Assembly: GCA_905207425.1 (NCBI GenBank)
Contig: CAJLLB010000038.1
Coordinates: 1 to 14,223 of the forward strand
From: an uncultured Collinsella sp.
Lineage (GTDB): Bacteria; Actinomycetota; Coriobacteriia; Coriobacteriales; Coriobacteriaceae
Reading direction: 5' to 3'
Length of the DNA: 14,223 nt
Part shown: piece by piece, positions 6,585-13,350 of the stretch
How the letters are laid out: each line of letters starts with the position of its first letter
Numbering within the stretch: the first letter of the stretch is position 1
Position numbers and translations under genes: made by a program
Notes under the pieces: generated by a model
The model's database searches: none
Told to the model about the DNA's origin: nothing
Seen by the model: the letters and a program-made list of their open reading frames with translations, nothing else

Positions 6585-6613
6585 ATTGTAACCTGAGTCA
6601 TCCGCCCAAGCAA
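6585..6613 (-). promoter_or_regulatory. Promoter of the B3/4 leader
   Basis: On the reverse strand TTGCTT (6613-6608) and TACAAT (6590-6585) are spaced by 17 bp, a near-consensus housekeeping promoter. The -35 box overlaps the outer edge of hairpin repeat copy 4. Confidence 0.65.
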
Positions 6614-6653
6614 AACCACCACAAAGGTGCCTGTCCCCTTTGTGGTGGTTTTG
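6611..6653. repeat. Hairpin repeat family A, copy 4; probable terminator of pckA
   Basis: CAAAACCACCACAAAGG (6611-6627) pairs perfectly with 6637-6653 around a TGCCTGTCC loop, the same loop as copy 2. It begins 14 nt after the pckA stop and, on the reverse strand, ends in TTTTG. Confidence 0.9.
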
Positions 6654-6667
6654 GGTCTGAGGCGACG

Positions 6668-8338
6668 CTAGTGGCGGAGTCCCAGCAGGCCGCGGCCGCG
6701 ATGACGGGCCTCAGCGGACACCTGGGCATGCGGGCCGGCGGCCTTGACAGACTCGGGCAGGTGCGAGTACTTCTTCTCGAAGTTCTCCTCGAACATCACC
6801 GCCAGGTTGTGCGCGGCCTCGTCGTAGCGCGCAGTGCTCTGCCAGTACTGGCGCGGCACCAGGATGCCGTCGGGCACACCGTGGCACGTAGTGGGAATGT
6901 CGACATTAAAGATGTCGTCGTGCACAAACTCGCTGTCCTCGATGGTACCATCGAGGGCGCGAGCGACCAGTGAGCGCGTGTAGGCAAGCTCGATGCGATG
7001 ACCCACGCCGTAGCCGCCGCCAATCCAGCCGGTGTTGACCAGGTAGACGCGCGTACGGCCGTCGGCGATGCGCTCGCCGAGCATCTTAGCGTAGACCATG
7101 GGGTCGAGCGGCATAAACGGCTCGCCAAACAGCGAGGAGAACGTGGGCGTGGGCTCGGTGACGCCGACCTCGGTGCCGGGGATCTTGGCCGTAAAGCCCG
7201 TCACAAAGTGATACATGGCGGCGTCGGCCGTCAGGCGCGAGATGGGCGGCAGCACGCCAAAGGCGTCGCAGGTCAAAAACAGCACGACGCTCGGAGTGGT
7301 GCCCATGCCCTTGGTCCACGCGTTGGGAATGTGCTCGACGGGATAGGCCACGCGCGTGTTGTGCGTGATCGAGACGTCGTCGTAGTTGGGCTTGCGATTC
7401 TCATCGAGTACCACGTTTTCACAGATGGCGCCAAAGCGGACGGCGTTAAAGATCTCGGGCTCATGAAATGCATCCAAGCCCTCGCACTTGGCATAGCAGC
7501 CGCCCTCGACGTTAAAGATGCCCATATCGGACCAGCCGTGCTCGTCATCGCCGATCAGCAGGCGTGTGGGATTGGCCGAAAGCGTGGTCTTGCCGGTGCC
7601 GGACAGGCCAAAGAACACCGCGGTCTCGTGCGTGACGGGATCCATGCTGGCCGAGCAATGCATGGGCAGTACGTCGTCCTCGACGGGCAGCAGGTAATTC
7701 ATGACGCTGAAGATGGACTTTTTGATCTCGCCGGAGTAGCCGGTACCAGCGACCAGAATCACGCGCTCCTGGAAGTTGATGACCACGGCGGCGCTGGAGT
7801 TGAGGCCCTTGATGGCGGGGTCGCACTGGTAACCGGGCGCTGCGAGCACGCAGAAGTCGGGTTCGCCGGTGCGCGCGATTTCGCGGGCAAGCGGGCGGGC
7901 GAGCATCTGCTTAATAAAGAGTGCCTGGCTGGCACGCTCGCAGGCAACGAGCAGGCGACGCGTGTGGTTGCGGTCGGCGCCCGCCATGCCGCGGGTGACG
8001 AACACGTCGCGCTCGTTGAGATAGTCGACGATGCCGGCCTTGATGGCCTCATAGCTCTCGACGGACAGCGGGCGGTTGACCGCGCCCCAGGCGATTTTGT
8101 CGTGCACGTCGGGCGTGTCGACGATAAAGCGGTCGTTGGGCGAACGGCCAGTGCGCTCCCCTGTCTCGATCACCAGCGCGCCATTGGATGCCATGCGGCC
8201 TTCTTCGCGGCGGATAGCGTGTTCGACGAGCTCCGCGGCGGGTAGATCGACCAGCAGACGGGGCTGATTCTCGGCGGGATCTTCAACGAGCGTAATACCG
8301 AAGTTGGACAAAACTTCTGCAGGGGTAACACCAGGCAT
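6668..8338 (-). CDS. pckA: Phosphoenolpyruvate carboxykinase (ATP)
   Basis: A 556-residue cytosolic enzyme interconverting oxaloacetate plus ATP with PEP, CO2 and ADP. It serves gluconeogenesis, or in many gut anaerobes the reverse, ATP-yielding CO2 fixation. Seen directly: ETGERTGRSPNDRFIV (58-73), the substrate-binding arginine region; YSGEIKKSIF (201-210); MHCSASM (226-232); the P-loop FGLSGTGKTTLS (243-254); the metal-binding LIGDDEHGWSD (261-271); and NTGWIGGGYGVGHRI (435-449). These define the ATP-dependent, not the GTP-dependent, family. Length is slightly above the usual 525-540 because of the tail after residue 535. ATG 8338 is preceded by AAAGGAGG with a 4-nt gap. It lies in the same direction as lldP but 278 nt apart, with terminator-like repeats between, so it has its own promoter. 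Palindromes upstream suggest carbon-source control. Confidence 0.97.
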   Translation of the reverse strand: MPGVTPAEVLSNFGITLVEDPAENQPRLLVDLPAAELVEHAIRREEGRMASNGALVIETGERTGRSPNDRFIVDTPDVHDKIAWGAVNRPLSVESYEAIKAGIVDYLNERDVFVTRGMAGADRNHTRRLLVACERASQALFIKQMLARPLAREIARTGEPDFCVLAAPGYQCDPAIKGLNSSAAVVINFQERVILVAGTGYSGEIKKSIFSVMNYLLPVEDDVLPMHCSASMDPVTHETAVFFGLSGTGKTTLSANPTRLLIGDDEHGWSDMGIFNVEGGCYAKCEGLDAFHEPEIFNAVRFGAICENVVLDENRKPNYDDVSITHNTRVAYPVEHIPNAWTKGMGTTPSVVLFLTCDAFGVLPPISRLTADAAMYHFVTGFTAKIPGTEVGVTEPTPTFSSLFGEPFMPLDPMVYAKMLGERIADGRTRVYLVNTGWIGGGYGVGHRIELAYTRSLVARALDGTIEDSEFVHDDIFNVDIPTTCHGVPDGILVPRQYWQSTARYDEAAHNLAVMFEENFEKKYSHLPESVKAAGPHAQVSAEARHRGRGLLGLRH

Positions 8339-8379
8339 GGGGCCTCCTTTAAAAACGCGACACATGGACGCGGCGCGCA

Positions 8380-8395
8380 CTTTACTCACGTAAAG
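8380..8395. promoter_or_regulatory. Palindrome upstream of pckA
   Basis: CTTTACTCACGTAAAG has perfect 6-bp arms around TCAC and lies 42 nt before the pckA start, so it is within the leader or near the start of transcription. It could be an operator. Confidence 0.35.
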
Positions 8396-8412
8396 CCCGT
8401 TGTACCCGATAT

Positions 8413-8428
8413 GCAAAAACGTTTTTGC
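8413..8428. promoter_or_regulatory. LacI-type operator-like palindrome upstream of pckA
   Basis: GCAAAAACGTTTTTGC is a perfect 16-bp palindrome with the central CG that LacI/GalR/CcpA-type regulators favour. It is 75 nt upstream of the pckA start. A weak TTGCCG (-35, just beyond the palindrome) and TATCGG (-10) could flank it, which would put the site inside the promoter. Confidence 0.55.
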
Positions 8429-8478
8429 GGCAAGGGCGGCAAGCCCGCCCAACGGTCAAAAATCGCAGGCAAGCGGCC

Positions 8479-8519
8479 TAGTCATTGGGGACGCTTTTAA
8501 ACGACTAGTCATTGGGGAC
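8479..8519. repeat. Direct repeat of 14 bp
   Basis: TAGTCATTGGGGAC occurs at 8479-8492 and 8506-8519, 13 bp apart. The second copy runs into the hairpin at 8513-8554, suggesting the first is a truncated copy of the same unit. Confidence 0.75.
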
Positions 8520-8554
8520 ACTCTTGAACAGACAACATTCAAGGAGTGTCCCCA
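8513..8554. repeat. Hairpin repeat family B (GGGGACACTC type)
   Basis: TGGGGACACTCTTGAA (8513-8528) pairs with TTCAAGGAGTGTCCCCA (8538-8554) with a single bulged base. The loop is short. It lies between lldP and pckA beside another palindromic element. Confidence 0.85.
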
Positions 8555-8559
8555 GATGC

Positions 8560-8615
8560 CGGCACTTAGGGACGTTCCCAAAGTGCCGGCACATAAGGAA
8601 CGTCCCTAAGTGCCG
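8560..8615. repeat. Nested inverted repeat family C at the lldP 3' end
   Basis: CGGCACTTAGGGACGTTCC (8560-8578) has its exact complement at 8597-8615. The 18-base loop itself contains the palindrome GTGCCGGCAC (8583-8592), and the outer arms repeat the CGGCACTTAGGGACG word. The element ends one base from the lldP stop codon, so it probably acts in 3' end formation or mRNA protection. Confidence 0.88.
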
Positions 8616-8616
8616 A

Positions 8617-10188
8617 CTACAGCGGCAGGCCTTGGCCGAGCATGGCTATGGCGCTCATCAGGACCAGCATGCCGGCGGCGTAGGGCAGGACGGCGCCCAA
8701 GAGTTCGGCATCCTTACCGCGCACGAGCACTGCGGCAAGACCAATGGCGAGGGTCTGCGGCGAGATCATCTTACCGGCGGCGACGCCCAGGGCGTTCAAC
8801 GCGACCATCCAGTAGTCGCTCACACCCAGCGCAGTGGCAGCCTGGCTCTGAATGGGGCCAAACAGCATGCCCGAGGACGTGCCCGAGCCGGTCACAAACG
8901 CACCGACTGCGCCGATCCACGGAGCCAGAATCGGGTAGAGACCGCCGGCGACCGCAATGCAAAACGCACTGATCGACGAAATCATGCCGGCATAGCCCAT
9001 CACCTTGGCGCAGCCCAGTACCGAAAGCATCGTGATCACCGTCGGCGTCATCTGCTTCACAGTCGCGACCAGCACCTCGCCCATCATGCGCGGCGAAGCG
9101 CCCTGAATGGCACCGCCGACAAACGCCGCCAGGAAAATCCAGACGCCTGGCGTGTTGATCCACGAAAACGTAAGCGTACCGGGATTCTCACCGCAATACA
9201 CCTGCACGTGGCTCGCAAACGGCGCGAGCGCAGCATGCACGGCGGGTACCAGGTTAGACGTGCCCAGCAGCAACACAAAGATCAGGATGAAGCACGACCA
9301 GGCCGAAAGCGCCGACTTAACGGTGAGCTTCTCCCCCGCCTCGATATTCATGTGAAAGCGTGCGTCCAGATGCCCCGACTTCTCGGCACGCATGGCAAGT
9401 GCAGCTGTCAGCGCGAGCGAAACGATGGATCCTACGACCACGGCCAGCTCGGGGCCCACAAACATGGCAACGACCAGAGCCGCGCCGACAAACGACACGC
9501 CGGAGAGCAACGCCACGCCGGCAACACCGTGCAGACGCTCGCCCACACTCGCGGCATTGCCCTGGTCATCGGCAACACGGCCCGCAACCAGCACAATAAA
9601 TAGCGGCATCACCACAAAGAACGGTGCGAGCTGCACCAGCTGAACGGTCGCTAGGTGAAGGGAATCCAAACCCACCAGGTCGGCAACGGACACCGTGGGG
9701 ATGCCGATGGAGCCGTAGGGCGTGGGCACGCCGTTGGCCAGCAGGCAGATGAGCACGGCAGGCACGGCCTCAAAGCCCAGGCCCGCGAGCATGCCGGCGG
9801 GAATGGCGACAGCGGTACCGAAGCCGGCCATGCCCTCCATAAAGCCACCGAAGCACCAAGCCACGAGCAGCGCCAGCAGACGGCGGTCGCTGCTGATGGA
9901 GGTGATCATGCTGCCGATCACGTCCATGGCGCCCGTACGAACGCACAGGTTATACGTGAACACCGCGGCGATGATCACCAGGACGATGGGCCACAGAGCC
10001 ATCAAAAAACCTTCGAGCGAGGCGGTCGCGATCTGCGCTGCCGGCAGGTGCCACCATGCGAAGGCAAGCAAGCACGAAAGGACAAACGATCCGATAGCGG
10101 CCTTCCAAGCTGGCCATTTAAAGCACAGCAGCATCACGACCAGCCAAATAATCGGCACAAGAGCCAGTAAGAATGCGGCGACGTCCAT
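8617..10188 (-). CDS. lldP: L-lactate permease, LctP family
   Basis: A 523-residue integral membrane protein of the lactate permease family (LldP/GlcA), proton-coupled importers of lactate or glycolate in the cytoplasmic membrane. It begins with two membrane segments (about 4-22 and 30-47). The family signature is clear: GFMEGMAGFGTAVAIPAGML (115-134), then NGVPTPYGSIGIPT and further along GPIQSQAATALGVS and SPQTLAIGLAAVL near the C-terminus. About 13 hydrophobic segments are visible and the length matches the family. ATG 10188 is preceded by AAGGAG with a 9-nt gap. No lactate dehydrogenase gene accompanies it here, so it is a single-gene unit between the divergent flippase-like gene and pckA. 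Lactate is the likely substrate from family membership; glycolate cannot be excluded. Confidence 0.95.
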   Translation of the reverse strand: MDVAAFLLALVPIIWLVVMLLCFKWPAWKAAIGSFVLSCLLAFAWWHLPAAQIATASLEGFLMALWPIVLVIIAAVFTYNLCVRTGAMDVIGSMITSISSDRRLLALLVAWCFGGFMEGMAGFGTAVAIPAGMLAGLGFEAVPAVLICLLANGVPTPYGSIGIPTVSVADLVGLDSLHLATVQLVQLAPFFVVMPLFIVLVAGRVADDQGNAASVGERLHGVAGVALLSGVSFVGAALVVAMFVGPELAVVVGSIVSLALTAALAMRAEKSGHLDARFHMNIEAGEKLTVKSALSAWSCFILIFVLLLGTSNLVPAVHAALAPFASHVQVYCGENPGTLTFSWINTPGVWIFLAAFVGGAIQGASPRMMGEVLVATVKQMTPTVITMLSVLGCAKVMGYAGMISSISAFCIAVAGGLYPILAPWIGAVGAFVTGSGTSSGMLFGPIQSQAATALGVSDYWMVALNALGVAAGKMISPQTLAIGLAAVLVRGKDAELLGAVLPYAAGMLVLMSAIAMLGQGLPL

Positions 10189-10269
10189 AGGTAGAAGCTC
10201 CTTGGTACCGCGTGGGCGGCATCGGGGGTGTCACAAAACTTCAACAGGATACCGCACGTTTACCGACAA

Positions 10270-10298
10270 ATTACAGCCGCCCGCCGAAATTATTGAAC
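10270..10298 (-). promoter_or_regulatory. Putative lldP promoter
   Basis: On the reverse strand TGTAAT (10275-10270) could be the -10 box; GTTCAA or TTGTTC, 17-19 bp upstream, is a poor -35 that overlaps the inverted repeat at 10293-10309. That arrangement would let a bound regulator block or assist polymerase. Confidence 0.35.
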
Positions 10299-10309
10299 AA
10301 TCCGTTCAA
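10293..10309. promoter_or_regulatory. Inverted repeat in the lldP/flippase divergent region, candidate operator
   Basis: TTGAACAATCCGTTCAA has perfect 6-bp arms and a 5-bp spacer, the geometry of GntR- or TetR-type sites. It is 105 nt from the lldP start and 60 nt from the flippase start. Confidence 0.45.
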
Positions 10310-10334
10310 AAACACGAACGAACACCGTCGCGTC

Positions 10335-10361
10335 TATACTAAAGCGCAGCAATAGAAAGGA
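10335..10361 (+). promoter_or_regulatory. -10 box and ribosome binding site of the flippase-like gene
   Basis: TATACT (10335-10340) is a strong -10 box with no good -35 at 17 bp. AAAGGA (10356-10361) sits 7 nt before the TTG at 10369 and decides that unusual start. Confidence 0.5.
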
Positions 10362-10368
10362 CTCCGCT

Positions 10369-11949
10369 TTGAGCATCACGCCCCTCGATAGCATTCGCCG
10401 CGCCATCGCCCGCCGCAACGGCGTCTCCAACCCCGCTGCATCGAGAGACGGCGCCGCGAAGGCCCAGGGCGGCCGCATCGAGAACGGCCTCTTCCCTGCC
10501 TCGCACACTGCCGAGGAACTCGCACGCATCCAAGAGCTGAGTCAGCGCAACGCCGGCGGGCCCGATAGCAGCCAAGCCACACGTCGCCGGCGCGAACGCG
10601 ATCGCAAGCCCGGCCCCGTCCGCCGCATGGTCAACGCTTGGTGGAACCGTCTGCTCGGTGCCGTCTACGGCGGCGGCTTCTCCATGCAGGAAGCGGAATA
10701 CGAGGAGCACGCCACCCGCCGCGATTACCTTTGGAACGCTCTCGGCACCGCCGTGTGGGGCTTGGCGTTTCCGCTGCTCACCATCGTGTCCACACAGCTC
10801 GTGGGCGCCGAAGAAGCCGGCAAGTTCTCCATCGCCTTTGTCACTGGCACGCTCATCATGATCGCATGCAACTACGGCGTGCGCAATTTCCAGGTCTCGG
10901 ACATCGACGAAAAGACGTCCTTCGCCTCCTACCAGCTCAATCGTTGGATCTGCGGAGCGCTCGCCCTAGGCTGCGGCCTCATGTATAGCAGCGCCCGCGG
11001 CTATGACGCGCAGATGGCGACGATCGGCCTGGGCGTCTACCTGTATAAGGTCATCGACGGCGTCGCCGACGTGTACGAAGGCCGCCTGCAGCAGGCCGAC
11101 AAGCTCTACTTGGCTGGAATGAGTCAAACGCTACGCTCCGTCGGCGTCATCGCGGTCTTCAGCGTGGCGCTGTTCTTCACGCGCAGCATGCCCATCGCGG
11201 CCATGGCCATGGGCATCGCCGCAATCGCCTCGCTCGTGCTGGTCACCGCGCCGCTCGCCCTGCTCGAGACCGAAAAATCGCGCCGCGTAAACCTGCGCGA
11301 GGTCGGCCACCTGTTTGTCCAGTGCGCCCCACTCTTTGGCGCGCTATTCCTGTTCAACCTTATCGAAAGCATGCCCAAGTTTGTGATGGAAGGAACACTG
11401 GCCTACAAATACCAGCTGTACTTTAATGCCCTGTTTTTTCCAGCTCAGGCTATTCTGTTGAGCATTGGATTTGTCTATAAACCGCAGCTCCTGCGCTTGT
11501 CGAGCATTTGGGCTAATCCTCGTAAGCGTCATCGCTTTGACCTGATTATTGTTGCCGTTATGGCGCTGATCGTGGTCATCACCGGCGTGTGCGCCGCATT
11601 TATGGCAGGTCCCGGTATTCCCCTCATGAGCTTTATGTACGGTCTCAGCTTTGAACGCTACCGTACGCTGGCGCTGCTGATGGTCGTCGCCGGCGGCGTC
11701 ACCGCGGCCATCGACTTTATCTACGCCATCATCACGGTGCTGCGCCACGCTGGAGACGTCACCAAGATCTACCTGATCTGCTTTGCCGTGAGCGTGGTGC
11801 TCCCGGTGATTCTGATCAATCTGCTCGGCCTGATGGGCGCCGTCGTGAGCTACCTAGCCATCATGGCCCTACTGCTGGTACTGTTGATTATCGAGTACGC
11901 CCACATCCGCCAACGCATAGAGAGGGACCGGAATCCGTACGGCGCCTAA
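10369..11949 (+). CDS. Polysaccharide flippase-like membrane protein (MOP superfamily, Wzx-like)
   Basis: A 526-residue protein with about 12 hydrophobic segments from residue 122 to the end, resembling oligosaccharide/lipopolysaccharide exporters that flip lipid-linked glycans. Recognisable family features are RRDYLWNALGTAVWGLAFPLL (start of the first helix), VGAEEAGKFSIAF, and RNFQVSDIDEKTSFASYQLNRW. Residues 1-115 are an unusual hydrophilic cytoplasmic extension with an Arg-rich stretch (TRRRRERDRK, 71-80). The start is TTG 10369, chosen because AAAGGA lies 7 nt before it and a TATACT box lies upstream; the next plausible family-like start, ATG at codon 105, lacks a ribosome site. No glycan biosynthesis genes surround it, so its substrate is unknown. 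Flippase function is inferred from fold and topology. Confidence 0.8.
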   Translation: MSITPLDSIRRAIARRNGVSNPAASRDGAAKAQGGRIENGLFPASHTAEELARIQELSQRNAGGPDSSQATRRRRERDRKPGPVRRMVNAWWNRLLGAVYGGGFSMQEAEYEEHATRRDYLWNALGTAVWGLAFPLLTIVSTQLVGAEEAGKFSIAFVTGTLIMIACNYGVRNFQVSDIDEKTSFASYQLNRWICGALALGCGLMYSSARGYDAQMATIGLGVYLYKVIDGVADVYEGRLQQADKLYLAGMSQTLRSVGVIAVFSVALFFTRSMPIAAMAMGIAAIASLVLVTAPLALLETEKSRRVNLREVGHLFVQCAPLFGALFLFNLIESMPKFVMEGTLAYKYQLYFNALFFPAQAILLSIGFVYKPQLLRLSSIWANPRKRHRFDLIIVAVMALIVVITGVCAAFMAGPGIPLMSFMYGLSFERYRTLALLMVVAGGVTAAIDFIYAIITVLRHAGDVTKIYLICFAVSVVLPVILINLLGLMGAVVSYLAIMALLLVLLIIEYAHIRQRIERDRNPYGA

Positions 11950-12019
11950 TTGCGGCGATGGGAGAAGCTAATTTGCGGTGGAATCACCCCGGCTGGAGTC
12001 TCGTTGCGGACATGCAAAA

Positions 12020-12142
12020 CTAAGTGAGTAGACTTTTACCGAATCCCGGACCACACCGACAAAGCACAAGTCCGTGACCTGCGGTTTTATTGAGGTAAAT
12101 ATGTTGGGTGCTCGGCATTTCCAAAAAAGTCTACTCACTTAG
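12020..12142. mobile_element. 123-bp element with perfect 18-bp terminal inverted repeats (MITE-like)
   Basis: CTAAGTGAGTAGACTTTT (12020-12037) is matched by its exact complement at 12125-12142. The 87-bp interior codes for nothing and has lower GC than the genes. No target duplication is evident in the flanks. It could be a miniature inverted-repeat element mobilised in trans or a long transcribed hairpin. The remaining parts of this 307-bp gap (11950-12019 and 12143-12257) hold no gene; a T-rich stretch beyond the metallophosphoesterase stop lacks a stem. Confidence 0.6.
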
Positions 12143-12257
12143 CCAGCGGGCAGCCAAATGATTATCTAATCCCCGTCCCTGAAAAATCAATTTGCGGGCA
12201 GAAGGACAAAAGTAGTCAAAAAAGGCCCCGTCCAAAATTAGCTACCCCTTGCACCGA

Positions 12258-13097
12258 TTATTCGCCCGGGTTGATGTTCGCGTAGAACTCCGCCCCATCA
12301 TCGAGCCGCAGGATGCCCACACGACCGAACTCGGAGCCGGTGGCGGCAGCGCAGTCGATGTCGATGCGATCGGGCACACCGGCGGCATCCTCGCCGCCCA
12401 GGCGCACGATCTGCCCGCGGCCCGACTCCTCGTCGAGCCCCGCAAGACCACCGACCTCGCAATAACGCCCGAGCGACACCGTTGGCGTGTGACCGCTCAC
12501 AACGACCGGGCCCTTACCCTCGGTAGAAAGCAGCCCGGTCGGCACATCCCAATAGCCGTGACGAATCCACAGCAGGTCATCGGACGACTGTACCGCGAGC
12601 ATCTGCTGCAGCAGCTCGCGATCGGCACTCACCGCACCGACGCCATCGGCACAATCGACGCCATGCTCAAGCAAAAACGCGCGCGCCGCCTTCATCTCGA
12701 TTCCAGCATGTACCAGCAGATACGGGCGCTCCTCGGTCTCGGGCACCGCGTAGAGCGGCAGCGCGGCCATCCATCGCACGAGCTCCTCGTATGCCTCAAA
12801 TTCCATGTCGTTGAGCTGCTCGCGCGTCGTCCAGCCACCGTTGATATCCCAGGTCTCGGCATCGAGCGGATCCTGACCAATGATGGCATCGAGCATGATC
12901 TGCTCGTGATTACCCTTGAGCACGCGGGCGTTGGGCAGCGAGCGCACGAGCTTAATAACGCCGACCGGATCGGGCCCGCGATCGATCATGTCGCCCAGCA
13001 CGTACAGCGTGTCGTCGGACGTCAACGAGATCTTAGACAGGGCCTCGTCAAGCGCACGCACGTGCCCGTGAGCATCAGATGTCACATAGATCGCCAT
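12258..13097 (-). CDS. Metallophosphoesterase (calcineurin-like; PrpE/ApaH-type)
   Basis: A 279-residue cytosolic phosphoesterase with the full two-metal motif set in order: DAH (D8, H10), GDMIDRG (35-41), GNHE (62-65), VHAG (129-132, H130) and SGHTP (201-205). The GDxxDRG and GNHE spacing is that of the bacterial serine/threonine phosphatase and ApaH/PrpE group, which hydrolyse phosphoprotein or dinucleoside tetraphosphate. Which substrate applies here cannot be read from the sequence. The part after 215 is a variable C-terminal domain ending EFYANINPGE. ATG 13097 has AAGGAG 9 nt upstream. It is transcribed alone, divergent from the antiporter gene at 13351, and has no clear terminator: a T6 run follows some 35 nt after the stop but no stem precedes it. 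Confidence 0.92.
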   Translation of the reverse strand: MAIYVTSDAHGHVRALDEALSKISLTSDDTLYVLGDMIDRGPDPVGVIKLVRSLPNARVLKGNHEQIMLDAIIGQDPLDAETWDINGGWTTREQLNDMEFEAYEELVRWMAALPLYAVPETEERPYLLVHAGIEMKAARAFLLEHGVDCADGVGAVSADRELLQQMLAVQSSDDLLWIRHGYWDVPTGLLSTEGKGPVVVSGHTPTVSLGRYCEVGGLAGLDEESGRGQIVRLGGEDAAGVPDRIDIDCAAATGSEFGRVGILRLDDGAEFYANINPGE

Positions 13098-13147
13098 GGT
13101 ACGCCTCTCCTTGCATTGCGGCCGAAGCCCGGCTCCGCAACTAAAAC

Positions 13148-13236
13148 TTCAAGTTGAACTTAAACGTTACCCATTGTACTCCGTTGCAATAAAGCTGGAA
13201 AGGGTTTCCGAGCAGAGGCAAAGACGGCAGCCGTCT
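13148..13236. promoter_or_regulatory. Divergent intergenic region with two small palindromes
   Basis: Between the divergent metallophosphoesterase and antiporter genes lie TTCAA-G-TTGAA (13148-13158), overlapping AAGTTGAACTT (13151-13161), and AGACGGCAGCCGTCT (13222-13236). On the reverse strand TACAAT (13178-13173) could be the -10 box of the phosphoesterase gene. Sizes fit operators, but no regulator gene is nearby and chance cannot be excluded. Confidence 0.25.
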
Positions 13237-13350
13237 ATGACGATATCGCGCACGCCCGCAATCCAACCCCATAAACCCACCATCTTTGGGTACAAATAAC
13301 CACAGACAACTGACCGTGCCACGCCAACCACCCAGGAGCGGACACCATCC

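Noticed and set aside
3668..6653. CRISPR array from the four similar repeats
   Set aside because: Copies are 360-1540 bp apart with genes between them and alternate in orientation; no spacers or cas genes.
6998..8245. 415-codon forward frame opposite pckA
   Set aside because: Antisense shadow of a gene with complete catalytic motifs; no ribosome site and no recognisable protein.
8512..9603. 363-codon forward frame opposite lldP
   Set aside because: Begins inside palindromic repeats and is rich in R, H and Q, typical of a shadow frame.
12218..12235. Terminator of the metallophosphoesterase gene (GGACGGGGCC then six T on the reverse strand)
   Set aside because: No complementary arm lies upstream, so there is no stem.
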